Source: Culex pipiens pallens (Eukaryota > Arthropoda > Insecta > Diptera > Culicidae). Taken from it: a stretch of DNA of 64,000 bases. The notes beneath the pieces were generated by a model. That model had not been told where the DNA came from. It worked only from the letters and a program-made list of their open reading frames with translations, and did no database searches. How positions within the stretch are numbered: position 1 is the first letter of the stretch; every line of letters starts with the position of its first letter. Of this stretch, positions 21,670 through 34,154 are shown one piece after another. The position numbers and the translations under genes were made by a program. The DNA lies in contig NC_068939.1 in assembly GCF_016801865.2 (NCBI RefSeq), positions 44,269,230 through 44,333,229 of the forward strand, in the 5' to 3' direction.

Positions 21670-23745
21670 AACATTTCAAACGTGATTTGAAATAAAACAT
21701 ACAAATGTTGAAATATTACCAAATTTTCATTTGTTATATAATAATTTATCAAACTTCGCTTGAATAAAACAAGATTTTTCAAAATATGTATAAAATAATT
21801 TACAAAATGCTTAAGTCAATCACAAAAATAACATAAAATTTTGAACCATGAAGACCATCATAAGAAGCTGTAGACACGATTATAATTATTGGAGCAAGAG
21901 TAAAGATTACCCAAATTAAAGGATTTTTTTTTTCCTTTCCGTTCCCAGAATATAAGAAAATAAGTTAAGAACCTATCCTAGTCAGATTGGAAAACTTTCA
22001 ACAAATAATTTAAAAAACAAAAATTAACTATTATTGATCAAAATATTTTTTTTTTTTGGTCAAAATATTCCCAAAAAAATTATCTTCAAAGTATACCCCT
22101 CACAACTATCCGTCGTCAATTCGACCGCACCAGCAAGCTACCGCATCCGCGGCGATGCCAAACTTCCACGTGGACTGTAATGATGACGACGACGACGATG
22201 GTCCTCTCTCCCCAAACGCTCGATGGGTGATGATGATGAAACACCACTCAATCGCTTACGGGAAAAATAGAGGAAAATCAAAAAAAGGGAGCGATGAGGG
22301 AATAAAGTAAAACAAACTGATGGGATCTTATTTTAACGCTACCTGTGCATGTGCTAGGGGGTGGTAGTTTGGTAACACACACCCACCGTTCTGGCCAACT
22401 TCCCGGCGGTCTTCTAAACGGTCCCCAATGGAGCCAACCAAACCGACCGAACGGCGATGTGAGTGGAATATTTTTAATCTGTTTTCCAGCTCGTTTTCCA
22501 CGGCTGAGTTGAGGGGGAAAAGGTGTGGAAAGTTTTTCGTCTTTTTTTCCGGGTTGATTTTTCCGCGCCGAACCGGCGATGCGAATGGATGGACGGACGA
22601 CGGATGGTGGCAAACTTCGATATCGTTTGGAGGTGTGAAATATTGACGGATTTAGTTGGAAGTCGTCTGTGCGCCATCGGGTGTGCTTGGTTGTGTGTTT
22701 GTTTACTTTGGAACTGATGGTGCTTCCTCTTTTTTGGGAATTTGAACTGGAAGCAGCTTCCGTTTTAGGGGGAAAGTGGTGCCAGTTGTACAAATTTTAG
22801 AAAATCACAATTTTTGTTTAAGTCAATAGGTCCTAGACAATAAACTCAATTCAGATAGCTGTTTTAAGGTATCTTTTTGAAGAGTTGGTTTTGGAGTTCG
22901 AACTGACGTCGCCAAATCTCCATAAACCTAAGTAGGATTAACTGAAAAGGTGCCCGACGTTTCAGTCCTGGTTGTTTTAATCATATTTATTCAAAAAAAT
23001 TTCAGGTTCCGTTAAGTAAGTCAGTTTGAAAAATCATGGTTAAATATCACCTAGGAATGGGTACATATTTTACGTCAGAAAAAATCTGGAGTTTTTTTTT
23101 AAAGGTCCAATAAACGAAATTTTCAGTTTTTGCTTTTTGGTTATTTTTTCAGAACCCCTGACTCAAGGCGGTTTCAAAAACAAACAAAAAGCAAAAACTG
23201 GAAATTTGGTTTATTGGACCTTTAAAAAAAACTCCAGAAATGTACAATTTTTCCTGATATAATTTTAGTAGTAAATATTGTTACACCATCCAATTTTGGA
23301 GGTGTTAAAAACCTTAGCGATTTTGTAGGACAAAAATACGATTATTTGTGTTTTTTGTTATAAAATCACACCTTTTATTTACAGCAAAAGTCCATTTCAT
23401 CCATTTCAATTTCCGAATCTACAAAAAATAGGTGTAGGTAAAATTATCAACATGGTTGCAACTTTAAAACGCTTGCTTTGATTGGTAATTTAAAACTCAA
23501 AAAGACTAGTCATACCTAATTTCAGACCAATCTTGTTCAATAAAATCAATTCTAGTTGAATCAAAGATTAGTAAACAATCAACATTAAAAACTCAATTAA
23601 AGGGCTTAAAAGTAAATTGATGAACATTTTAAATTTTGAACAAACACAGCATTCAAAAAAATTAATGATTGTAGATTAAAAATAAAAATATCTATTTTCC
23701 AGTCATAAAAAAGCCATAAAAAAAGAAAAAAGTGTCAAAATGAGT
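21670..23745. other. non-coding stretch, GC-richer at 22080-22800
   Basis: 22080-22800 has (GAC)n and low AT, with overlapping frames on both strands but no recognisable protein. 23085-23235 is a separate hairpin. No gene supported. Confidence 0.35.
23088..23236. repeat. hairpin repeat
   Basis: CTGGAGTTTTTTTTTAAAGG at the left pairs with CCTTTAAAAAAAACTCCAG at the right, and pairing continues through GGTCCAATAAAC for about 55 bp each side. Looks like a small MITE; target duplication not seen. Confidence 0.7.
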
Positions 23746-23748
23746 ACA

Positions 23749-25165
23749 GTCATGCCTCAGTTTAGCACCGCATATGGGGGATGCAAAACCAAGGCGTGCA
23801 TAACTGAAGCACAGAGCTTATGGGATTTTGGCTATATGGGAGAAATTGGCTATCATCGAATGAAAAATCATGCAAACATAAAAAATAAATATAATGTTTT
23901 GGAATCGGGATGATGGCATATAATTACATGAAAATTTTCGCAAAAATACGTATTTTTTCTGTATTTTGAAAATTCAATTCATTACTGAAAAAAACACAAA
24001 ATATTTGTTTTTCCAATATGGGTATCAAATGATCGCTTTTCTGTCATACATTTCGAATATCATAAATTTTTTAAGTACTGAACATTTTCACAAAACTACT
24101 TATTTTCAAAAAAATACTCATAATTTCAGTTTTTTGCAATATTGGTATCAAATGTTTGGGATTTTGTTGATACATTATGAATGTTGCAACCACGTTTTTT
24201 GAAAATACTCAACATTTTCGCAAAAATAAGTATTTTCGAAAAAAAAATCAAAATTTTAGTTTTTTTTTTTTGCAATATGGGCATCAAATGATCGGGACAT
24301 TTTCATACATTTGGAATGTAAAAACAAAATTTTTTGAAAACACTCAAAATTTTCACAAAACTAAGTTTTTTAATAAAAATACTCAAAATTTCAGTTTTTT
24401 TATTTTTTCATACATTTCGCATGTAATAACAATATTTTTTGAAAACACTTAAAAATTTTCACAAAACTACAAATTTTCCAAGAAAAACACTCAAAATTTC
24501 AGATGGGTAACAAATGATCAGAATTTTTCAAACATTTCGAATTTAATAAATTTTGAAACTTTTATATTTTGAGTATACTATAGAAAATACGTAGTTTTGA
24601 AAAAAAAAATAGTATTTTCAAAAAAATATGTAGTTTCGTGAAAATTGTGAGTCTTTTTTAAAAATGTTGCAATTACATAGAAAATGTATGAAAAATTTCA
24701 AATCATTTGATACCATTTTTTTCGAAAATACGTAGTTTTGTGATTTTTTTTTTGGTATTTTCTAAAGATGTTGTTTTTACATTCGAAATTTATAAAAAAA
24801 AAACAATCATTTGATACCCATATTGTGAAAAATAAAATTTTGAGTATTTTATCAAAAAATCATTTTTTTTGTGAAAAATATCAGTATTTAAAAAATATAT
24901 GTAACAACTTTCGAAATAAATGAAAAAAAATCAGATCGTTTTATACTCAATACTAAAATTTTGAGTATTTTTTTTCAAAAATACGTAGTTTTGTGAAAAC
25001 TTTCAGTATTTTCTAACAAATTAATACCTTTGAAGTGTATGAAAAATCCCGATCTTTTGATACTCATATTGCTATAACAATAATTTTGAGTATTTTTTTT
25101 TTTTGAAAATTTTTATGTAAGCATAAGTGCAATCGATAGCTGTCATCATTCCGATTCCAAAACAA
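23749..25165. mobile_element. satellite-armed foldback, pogo-like left terminus
   Basis: The left end TACAGTCATGCCTCAGTTTAG resembles a pogo-type terminus with its TA. From about 23900 to 24540 a 120-150-bp unit (GCAATATGGGTATCAAATGATCG ... AATACTCAAAATTTCAG) is tandem; from 24545 to 25165 the same unit runs inverted. TTTTGGAATCGGGATGATGG (23899) pairs with TCATCATTCCGATTCCAAAA (25143). The right terminus appears lost. Confidence 0.7.
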
Positions 25166-25411
25166 ATAATAAACTATTGAATGGAAATTTGATATGGCTC
25201 CTCGATTTCTTGACTCATTTTGAGAGATTTTTTTAATTGTTTTTTTTAATATTTGAAAAATATGGAAATTTTAAAACTAAAACATCATATAATATGAAAC
25301 TCTATCAAAAAAGGTCGGTTATTTAGATCAAATAAAAATATCTATATATTACGTCACACAAACTGTTGTCAAACGAACGGGTCACTTTTAGTTTGACACC
25401 CTCTTTACACA

Positions 25412-25630
25412 CACTGAAAAAAATAATGTAAATTTGGAAGCTTTAATTTTGGAAGGTTGAATATTACCTCTTTTATGATGTAATTTTACCTCAATTTAGA
25501 CTGAAAAAGTGACATTACTACAGAAAAGTGGTAAAATTACACATTTCCAGAGGTAAAATTACACATTTTTTCTGACATGAAAGATGTACCCCTTCCCAGA
25601 TGTAATATTACCATGATTTTTTTTTCTGTG
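25412..25630. mobile_element. MITE related to family H
   Basis: 219 bp from CACTGAAAAAAAT to TTTTTTTTCTGTG. It shares GGTTGAATATTACCTC with family H but its inner words differ (GTAAAATTACA). It sits inside a sequence that partly resembles 60570-60690. Confidence 0.65.
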
Positions 25631-25837
25631 CAGAGTTTACACTTTCTACCAAACGTTTTTTTTAGTGTTGGTGACGCATCGATTTGAGCTTGTGTCAGAT
25701 ATTTTTTGAGTTGCAGAGACTTTCAATATACTTCATTAAATTGATATTTGATTAAAAATATCAACCGAAGCATATTTCGTTAGTCTTTAAATGCTTAAAA
25801 TTGCAATGATGGATTTCTATGACTGTAAATAGATATA

Positions 25838-26777
25838 CCGTAAACCGGGGTGACTTTGATAGGATTTCAATTTGTTTTTAGAATATTTTCCAACAGGTAA
25901 GGTTTTTCTCAAGATTATTATTTTTAAAACATGTACTGGGGTAGGCCACACAAAGTCCATGCACTATTTTGGAAAAAAAGTTTTTTCAATAGTGTTTAGA
26001 AAAATAGTTACGTTAAAAACTCTTGGTTTTAATTCCGGGGTGACTTTGATAGTCATAGTTTTTCTTGTTAAAATCATATTTAAGATGTTCAAACTTTATT
26101 TGTACGTTAAATGTACCATCACTTAAGTAGTTGATATAGTTTGTAAGAAAAAAAATCAATGTTTATATTAAGTTAACTATGTTTATAAGCTTGTTAAAAA
26201 GCTATAAAAAAATACATCTAAATTTTAGGTAAAATTGTTAAAAAGTCGGAATTTTGCCTGAAATTTGTTAAAAATAGTTTTGTTTATAAAATTATCGATT
26301 TATATTGCATTTTAAACTGAATTCGAAGCACGAATCACAAGTTTTCACATTTTACATGAAATTTACTCAACTGAATTTGCCTATAAATTTGGAGATTTTT
26401 TTAAATTGTGTTTCAAAAACACATATTATTTATTATTTACAAACTTATTTAACCTTTTCCTAGTGGAAAATTGTCCAAAGAATCCGAAAATGCATTCCGT
26501 TTTCCGATTAAAAATCATGTTCATTGAGAAAATCATGACGCTTTGAGAAGTTTAAAATAATCACTTTCATCCACATTTTCTTAACTATAGTTAACTAACT
26601 TTATAAACTTTTCAAAAATTTATGAAAAGTTCTTCATGAGGTACTTTGAACACTTCTCTATCACGATCAGTATGCTTCTGAACCATTCCTTACGTATTTT
26701 AATTGTACTCTTCATTTTGCGGAAAATCGCAAACCTATCAAAGTCACCCCGGCTATCAAAGTCACCCCGTTTTACGG
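25838..26777. mobile_element. TA-target MITE with GGGGTGACTTTGATA subterminal repeats
   Basis: 940 bp. Ends CCGTAAACCGGGGTGACTTT and the complement of CACCCCGTTTTACGG, TA at 25836-25837 and 26778-26779. GGGGTGACTTTGATAG recurs at 26037 and, inverted, twice near the right end (26737 and 26754). Tc1/mariner-type by target; no transposase. Confidence 0.85.
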
Positions 26778-26779
26778 TA

Positions 26780-29665
26780 TTTGTATTATAAACAAACTTT
26801 TTGTTACACAGACTTTTTTTTCAGACAATTAAAAAAACACGTGGCATTCCTGGTACAAAGTTGTAGAGCTAACAAAAATCGTTCCTCACGAGTTATCAGA
26901 ATTGACCAATTTTTTGAAGTTTCAACCCATAAAACTCAGTCGAGTTCTTTGAAAATCATTATTTTAGGAAAGTTCAACAAATTTTGCGTAAGCATGACTT
27001 TTTGGGTGTTCCTATGGCTAATGCGATGCTAGAAAAAGGGTTTTTTTGCATTAAGGATATTTTTATGATGAGAAGAATCCGGTTTGTTTCTTTATTTTAG
27101 GGACCAAAATTACCCTTAAGAGCAATGTTTCACAGAAATCGATAAGGTTAGTTTCGGAGCAACTGCTGTGTGAGTTGGTGACAAATGACCTACATTTGTA
27201 CATTTCTTTACATTTTATTTAGAACTTGAATACATTTATTTTGGATGAAATTTTGATAGCTTTTCTCGTGGATGGTGGATGGCGAGCTGCTTGTTGGATG
27301 AGCATATTTATTAATTTTCATGAGTTGAAAATGTCCCAACAATATTTCCAAAAAGCTTCAATTTATTATGAAAAAAACACGCTTATAGTACACCAACCTT
27401 TTCAACCAGTACTGCAACTCTTTATAATTTCAAAATGGTAAATTTTGAAACATAATGATGCAATTAGGACTCTTAAAAAACCCGCAATCTGGCACCCAGG
27501 CTTGCCTAAATCCCCCAGAAACCGTTAAGGTGCGCGCACACACTCACACCTCCCATCGACGACCGTGGACGAGCTGTTGATGATTTGAAGTGGCTCATGG
27601 CTCCAACCCGGACCAGACCGGAGCAGCGAGTAACACGTGGCGAATATTGAGCCATTTTTCATACTATCACTCTTTCCTGCCTGACTGGTTCTGACGGGTG
27701 GGCCACCGGCGACCGATTTAGTGCCATGGCCGGAAGGTGCACAGATCCTAGGGGTTAGGACCCCCCGGCTGCTGGAGAGTTGTTTATTCTGGGCTCTCGA
27801 GGCATTAACTTTACCCAATAGGGGTATTTTTTTAGAGCGATTCAAAAGTTTTTGTTCCACATAAATATAATTTTTATTTGTTTGAAAATTCAAAGCTGAT
27901 TAAAAATATTGCAAAAAACGATTTCTTAACCTTTACTGAGGGCGTCACTGCCATTTTTCCTAAACTTTCCCCAGCATAAAGTGCCGGAAGCTCTTCCCGA
28001 CAGTACCAACAGTGCAAGGACACCCAGCATTGTACTACCAATACCAAAATAGAGAGAAAACGAACAAGAAAAGAAGTCGCAAAAAAAAGTCGTCCTGAAA
28101 TCCCCGATGATGGCAGCCCATCACAAACACTCGGCAGAGTCAATTTTACGTGACGTAATATCATGGATTTCCTCGCACCTACCCGCACTTTTTCCTTCCA
28201 CTGTCACCAAACGCAGTCAGCCAGGTCCTTGTCGCTACTCAATCACACTCACCGAATGTGGTGGTGGTGGCGCCAAAGGGACTTTGGAAACGTGAAACTA
28301 GTAATGGTTGGGACTTTGGCGAAAAAATGTCTAAAAACATTGTTCATAAAATCAAGTAAAGTAAAGTTAAATCAATAAACCAAAATAAGAAGAAAATTAA
28401 CCATTTTTAATCAAATGTTACAGTTTCAATCAAATCTTCTTTTTAGTTGTTCAAAAAATGATAAGTCCAATTTAAATTCAGAATCAACTCCGCTGAACGG
28501 TACCACAACTGCCGGCAAAGTTTGACTTCTGCAGTCAGCCGCGCGGAGATAGGAAGTGACTTCTGATATTTGATTTAGGGATTCTATGGCGGTAAATTTC
28601 ATCGACAGTTTTTTTCCATCTCCGGAACAGAGTCCATTGTTGAGCACCGCTTGATTGTGACCGATGGCGCTTTTTCACGATTGAAGGTTTTTTTCGACTC
28701 TATTTTACACCCAACGATGATAAGCGATGGATGTGTTACCTAATTTTAAAACTCAATTTAGGGCCATCCATAACCCATAAAGTAATTTTTAGTAAATAAT
28801 TATTTATTTTTTAATTGTACTTCTTCAATGAGACTTTTGAATTTTTCTATATAATCTATTACAACAGTTTTTTTTTTCTTCAAATAAGAGTGTCACAAAA
28901 AGATTTAAAAATACAAAGAATAAAAAACTGGTTCTATATGTAGAAAGCCTTATTCACCATAAATCTATCCTCAAACTCTCCTAAAATTTATTTTTAACAT
29001 GTTGTTTAGCGAAACTGATTAACAACAAAACACAATGCCATGATATATTACCAAAATCTATTCATTTTTATCAAATAATGGTAAAAATATGAAATTTTTT
29101 GCAAGAATTACATAAGAATTGATTAATTTTTTATGCTGTCAAAATTATTTGAAGTTTATGTGGATCAAATATTTAAAACCAAAATGTACTTAATTATCAT
29201 TGATAAAAGCAATGTTTTTAAGTCATAGCCATTTTAAAATCAAATAAAATAAAAAAAGTTTTTTTTTATATTTTTACATAAACTGCAGGAATTGACAGTC
29301 CTGTAATATCTCTTTTTTAAGAACACCTGAAAAAATCCAAATATTTTTTAGACAAATGTTACATTGTTAAAAATCAAACTCAGAGCAATTAAAATCGACT
29401 AATATTCAGATAAATGTCACATTTCACATTATCCGTATTTTTGGTAACGGATTTTCTTAATATGCTTGAGAAAAAAACAAACAAAATAATGTCAAACCAA
29501 TGTTCGTAGGACATTTTAAAACTAAACGTTATTTTGATGAATTTTACCGTTTTCATGAAGAGCCGCTGCAAATATTTTTCAAAGTAAATGTTTGGCTCGA
29601 ATAATCAGGGGACCTTTTTTCAAACAACTTCAATATTTAAATGGCATTCGACTTGCAATTAACTG
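26780..29665. other. non-coding stretch, GC-richer at 27520-28300
   Basis: 27520-27780 and 28090-28300 are GC-richer and look single copy. Overlapping frames on both strands give no recognisable protein. The rest is AT-rich. No gene supported. Confidence 0.35.
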
Positions 29666-29673
29666 AAAACTAG

Positions 29674-30576
29674 CAGTGCTGTTAAACGTTAATTAACGTT
29701 AACGCGTCCGTTAATCGTTAAAATCAACGTGAACGGGAACGGAGCCTACGTTGATCTTAACTTTAACGTCAACGGAGCACGTTAATTAACGTCGTTAATT
29801 AACGCGTTGTGTTAACGCGTAAATCCCCAACTTTGAGGGCCTGTATCTCCCAAACGGTAACATCTAGCGGGTTACTTCCAGTTGCATTTTACGGGCATTA
29901 ACAGTGACTATGAGTTCCCGGTGAGGTTAGTTGTCCAAAGTTACCACCGGTTCCGGCAACCCGGAACATCTGTCACTTCCTCCGATGCAACCGGTAACCG
30001 GTTCCGGAGTGGTCCGATCGGGTCAAAGAACACCGGCATGATAATAGATGATTAATGATTTTAGTTTGATAAGCAACAGGTCGACTTTTGAATATCACAA
30101 TCATCGGAACCATTTGCGTGGTACCATGGAATCGGTTCCGGAGTGGTCACAGATACCCTGAACTGACCCAATGTAGTCAGTATACCTATGTACTACAAAC
30201 AACGTTTCATAACATTGGCTCAAATGTCAATTGAATGAAAAAACTAAAAAAAACATGCTTGACGGATGTTCCGGGTTGCCGGAACCGGTGGCCACTTTGG
30301 ACAAATTACCTCACCGGGAACTCATAGTCACAGTTAATGCCCGTAAAATGCAACTGGAAGTAACCCGCTAGATGTTACCGTTTGGAAGATACAGGCCCTC
30401 AAAGTTGGGGATTAACGCGTTAATCAACGCGTTAATTAACGACGTTAATTAACGTGCTCCGTTGACGTTAAAGTTAAGATCAACGTAGGCTCGTTCGCGT
30501 TCGCGTTCACGTTTAGGTTAACGTTTAACGATTCCGTTAAGTTAAACGTCGTTAATTTAAACGTTTAACAGCACTG
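29674..30576. mobile_element. hAT-type palindromic element with TTAACG iterations
   Basis: 903 bp. Ends CAGTGCTGTTAAACGTT and AACGTTTAACAGCACTG, exact 8-bp duplication AAAACTAG at 29666-29673 and 30577-30584. Arms of about 300 bp pair around a centre near 29980-30260. The outer 150 bp of each arm is packed with GTTAATTAACG, GTTAACG and related words. Confidence 0.9.
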
Positions 30577-31548
30577 AAAACTAGTTAAAATTAATTAATT
30601 TGATATTTTTTTCAAAGATTGAAGAAAACAGTACTGTAAAAAAATATTTTGCAGCGAAAAAAAGAATATGAAGGAAAACTAGGCCTGCAATTTTTTGCTT
30701 CTTTTGCAATTGATTGATAAGGGTTCGGTTGATTGAAACATGAAACGGTTTTATCCCTTATTCCCGATTCCCACATTCCCGAATCCCATATCCCCGAAAA
30801 TCATTTCCCCGAAAATTCCACATTCCCGAAAATAATTTCCCCGAATGTGCCATTTCCCCGAAAATCATTTTCCCGAAATTTCCACATCCCCGAAAATCAT
30901 TTTCCCGAAAATTCCATATCCCCGAATGTCATTTACCTGAATGGCCATTTTACCGAACTGTCGTTTTCCCGAATTTACACATACCCGAATGGTTATTTCC
31001 CCGAAAGTTCCATTTTCCCGAATGATATTAATTTAGATATAAACTAAATTGTTTTTTAGGGATATTTTTACAAAAGTCTGACCTTAATATTAAACTTTCC
31101 TAGGTGTGTTTAAATAACAAATAACCGAAGAAGGCCATTCATAAACCACGCGAAAACTTCAAGAAAGCGCTCAATAAAAAAGATTTTTTTTTGTATAGGC
31201 AATTTTCAGCAAAGCACAATTTTCCAAAACGGTATCCACGTGGTAAGGATTGCACAGCAACGATATCTTTAAGCGACGACTTGAAGCGCAGGAATCAGTT
31301 TGTTCTAGATTTAGTTTAACTTTTTAGTTAAATCTAAATAGTTGATTATTGAATTACAAAATGCATTTTTTTAAATATTTCATCACCGCCATTTTGGGTT
31401 TAAAATTACTAAATCACTTTAAAGTAGTAGTTTAGGGGTTATTACCCGAAGTGATCTTTTGACAAGGCCTTTGGATAACCGAGTCTGGACTGTATTTTGA
31501 TTTTCAACTAAATGCAAAAAAGCGAAATGATCAATGTATCAAATCGAC

Positions 31549-32007
31549 GCTGTCGTGCTATATTGTCGTTTGTCGCTTTTTGACGTTCCGAGAAAAACGC
31601 GTGTTAGTGTTTGACCTTGAATAAACGAAAAATAGAGCACGCTATGTAAACAATAACAAACACGTTTTATTTGGTTGACCATTCGGTGCATTGTCCTGAA
31701 ATTTGTTTGAATTTGGTTGCTGAGGTCCCGAGTTATAATTACGAACGTTCACGGTAGTCGGACATGTACGTGTGTCAAACGCATTCTGATCTGAAACCTC
31801 TTTGGCCTGTTGTCGCACCTACAGCAATTTTCAGAGTGTGTCAAGTTAGCACGAGACGACATTTTTCGGTTTTTATTGAATATCTCAGAATTGAAATCGA
31901 ATTTTGGGTATCTATGTAGGTCAAAAGATGAGGCATTGTGAGCTGCACAAAATGGCTTTCTTAATTCAATTTGGCCCAAAATCGACGTATGACAAGTTAG
32001 CATCACG
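31549..32007 (+). mobile_element. MITE family G copy inside foldback copy 2
   Basis: From GCTGTCGTGCTATATTGTCG to GACAAGTTAGCATCACGC. Homologous throughout to 9324-9762 read in reverse, and to 52851-53354. Confidence 0.75.
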
Positions 32008-32263
32008 CAGCTATTTAGATTTGTTCATTAGAAATATGTAGGTACTCGGCTCAAGATGTTCTCCTTCTGTACATCATTTGTCATAGTCGGAGTTTTTGTT
32101 GGATTCGGCGGAGTCAGTTCTTCTTGAAAGGCAGTTGGAGTAACTAATCCTTTAACTTCACAAACCAGGAAAATAATCAAAATTTAAGTGAAGCTGGAAT
32201 AAAACGCTCGTAAAAAAAAACTCTGCATTCAACGTTCAATTGTGGACATGATACTTCATTGAT

Positions 32264-32367
32264 CGCCACTTCCCCGAACCCGGTCAGGCGGGTATGCCCG
32301 TTGCCCAGAACCGCGCGCGGTTCTGGGCAACGGGCATACCCGCCTGACCGGGTTCGGGGAAGTGGCG
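32264..32367. repeat. 104-bp perfect palindrome
   Basis: Exact inverted repeat centred on CCGCGCGCGG, the same sequence as at 9023-9126 except for one base there. Confidence 0.96.
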
Positions 32368-32629
32368 TTCGGGGAAATGGCCGTTCGGGGATATGGTGAT
32401 TCGGGAAAATGATTTTCGGGGATGTAGAAAATTAGGGAAAGTGGCCATTCGGGAAAATGGTTTTTAGGGGAAGTCGCTATTCGGGGATGTGGCCATTCGG
32501 AGGAATGGATTGTTCGGGGAAATGATTTTCGGGTATATGACATTGTCTTTTCGGAGATGTGGCATTCGGGGAAATGTCTTTTCGGGAATGTGGGTTTCGG
32601 GGAAATGTCATAGATTCACATGAAACATA

Positions 32630-33188
32630 ATGGAATTTTGAATCAGACCAGCTTAAATTAGCCGTACAAAAAATATTCCTGTTCATATTAATTGAGCTAC
32701 CTGGAAATGGCATAATTAAATACTAATGTCAATTTTATAATAAAATAAAACAATTCCTAGTGGGGGCAATTTTAACGTTTGATCGCATATAGCTCGGAAA
32801 CGATATTCAATACATAAAACTTTTGTAAAATATTTAGCTTTTTCAATAAAAAAAATGTACGCAAAATTCACAAAATCCAGACTGTTCCAAAAAAACATAA
32901 CAAAATAATGTCTGTCCTTTGCCTGATATTGGGGTTTTTATTGTATTAAGTTTTATTTTTGAAAGGGCTATCTGAGCTATATTTGATCAAATTTTCGTAC
33001 AGATAATTTTTTATTTGATTTGCCTATCTTGAGTTCACATTCGTTTCTTAATCCACCTACCACTAGCAGGTACGAGAAAACTCAACTACCCCGGAGAACA
33101 TATATTTGAGTTACTTTAATGTTTGTTTTATTATATATTGACAAAATGTCAATCTTGACTCATCTCTGAACGAATTTGGCAAATCGAC
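32630..33188. other. AT-rich non-coding stretch
   Basis: No gene, array or clear inverted repeat seen. Confidence 0.4.
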
Positions 33189-33190
33189 GA

Positions 33191-33540
33191 TGTCGTGCCA
33201 TCTTGTCGCACGTCCCTTTTTGACGTTCCAAGAAAACGCGTTTTAATGTTTGACCCTGAATAAACAAAGAAACAGATCAGGCAATGTAAACAATAACAAA
33301 CACGTCAATTTGGTTGCTTGAATTCCGAGCTACAAATGTTTATGATGTACTATGGTCGGGCATGTACGTGTGTCAAACGCGTTCTGACCTGAAATCAGGG
33401 TGTGTTACTAATGATATCTCAGGATTGAAATCGAGTTTTGGGGATCTGAATAGGTAAAAATTGACGCATTGAAAGCTGCACATAATGGCGTTCATAACTC
33501 AATTCGGTCTAAAATGCACGTGCGACAAGATAGCACGACA
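33191..33540 (+). mobile_element. MITE family G, shortened copy
   Basis: From TGTCGTGCCATCTTGTCGCA to TGCGACAAGATAGCACGACA, about 350 bp. Shares the internal words TTTTTGACGTTCC, AACAATAACAAACACG and GACATGTACGTGTGTCAAAC-type sequence with the other copies, with deletions. Confidence 0.75.
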
Positions 33541-33695
33541 ACGAAAAACGGCAACGATGTTACAATTTAAAAAAAGCCGGAGTCAAGCAAATGCGAATTT
33601 TAACTTTTAAAATATTTTGCAGATTTCTTTGTTAATGGAGCTAGGACGGATCTAATGGGTTCCGCTTATTCGATTTTGACAAACTGTTCGTCACC

Positions 33696-33912
33696 GTCTT
33701 GCTAACTTGTCGCACGTGCATTTTGGGCCAAATTGAGTTAAGAACGCCATTTTGTGCAGCTAACAATGCCTCACATTTTGACCTTAACAGATCCTCAAAT
33801 TTTCGATTTCAATCCTGAGATATTCAATAAAAATCGAAAAAACTGTGTAGCCGTGTAATGTTGTCACTCTACATATAAAAGAAGTTTCAATCATGTCGTG
33901 CTATCTTGTCAC
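33696..33912 (-). mobile_element. MITE family G, second shortened copy
   Basis: From GTCTTGCTAACTTGTCGCAC to GTCGTGCTATCTTGTCAC; only the half containing CATTTTGTGCAGCTAACAAT and GATATTCAATAAAAATCG is kept. Confidence 0.65.
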
Positions 33913-33979
33913 TCCCTGAAAATTTTAATTATTATTTTTTAAACAAACCTGACTGACGGAAAATTACCCAGATTTTTAA

Positions 33980-34150
33980 GCGAAGATGGCGTTGCGAATG
34001 GTGCATGCCCGAATTGTCAAAATCACACAGTGGTACCAACATTCCAAAAAATTGTTCCATGGCATGGCAGTCAAACTTTTTTTTTCAATGTTGGTACCAC
34101 TGCGTGATTTTGACAATTCGGGCATGCACTATTCATAACGCCATCTTCGC
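33980..34150. mobile_element. TTAA-target hairpin MITE
   Basis: 171 bp, flanked by TTAA at 33976-33979 and 34151-34154. The ends GCGAAGATGGCGTT and AACGCCATCTTCGC pair, and pairing continues for about 70 bp (GCATGCCCGAATTGTC with its complement). A TTAA duplication fits piggyBac- or Kolobok-type mobilisation. Confidence 0.85.
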
Positions 34151-34154
34151 TTAA

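Larger units (their letters stand above)
30747..32617 (-). mobile_element. foldback-type DNA transposon with CCCGAA arrays, copy 2
   Basis: 1871 bp, opposite orientation to copy 1. Exact 9-bp duplication ACATGAAAC at 30738-30746 and 32618-32626. Same termini (GGTTTTATCCC at the left, GTCATAGATTC at the right), same CCCGAA arrays in both arms, same palindrome and nested MITE. It carries about 275 bp absent from copy 1 (about 31252-31530), between GGTAAGGATTG and TATCAAATCG, either an insertion here or a deletion in copy 1. Confidence 0.88.

Noticed and set aside
22278..22793. 171-codon minus-strand frame
   Set aside because: Ser/Pro/Arg-rich composition typical of random GC-rich DNA, with competing frames on both strands.
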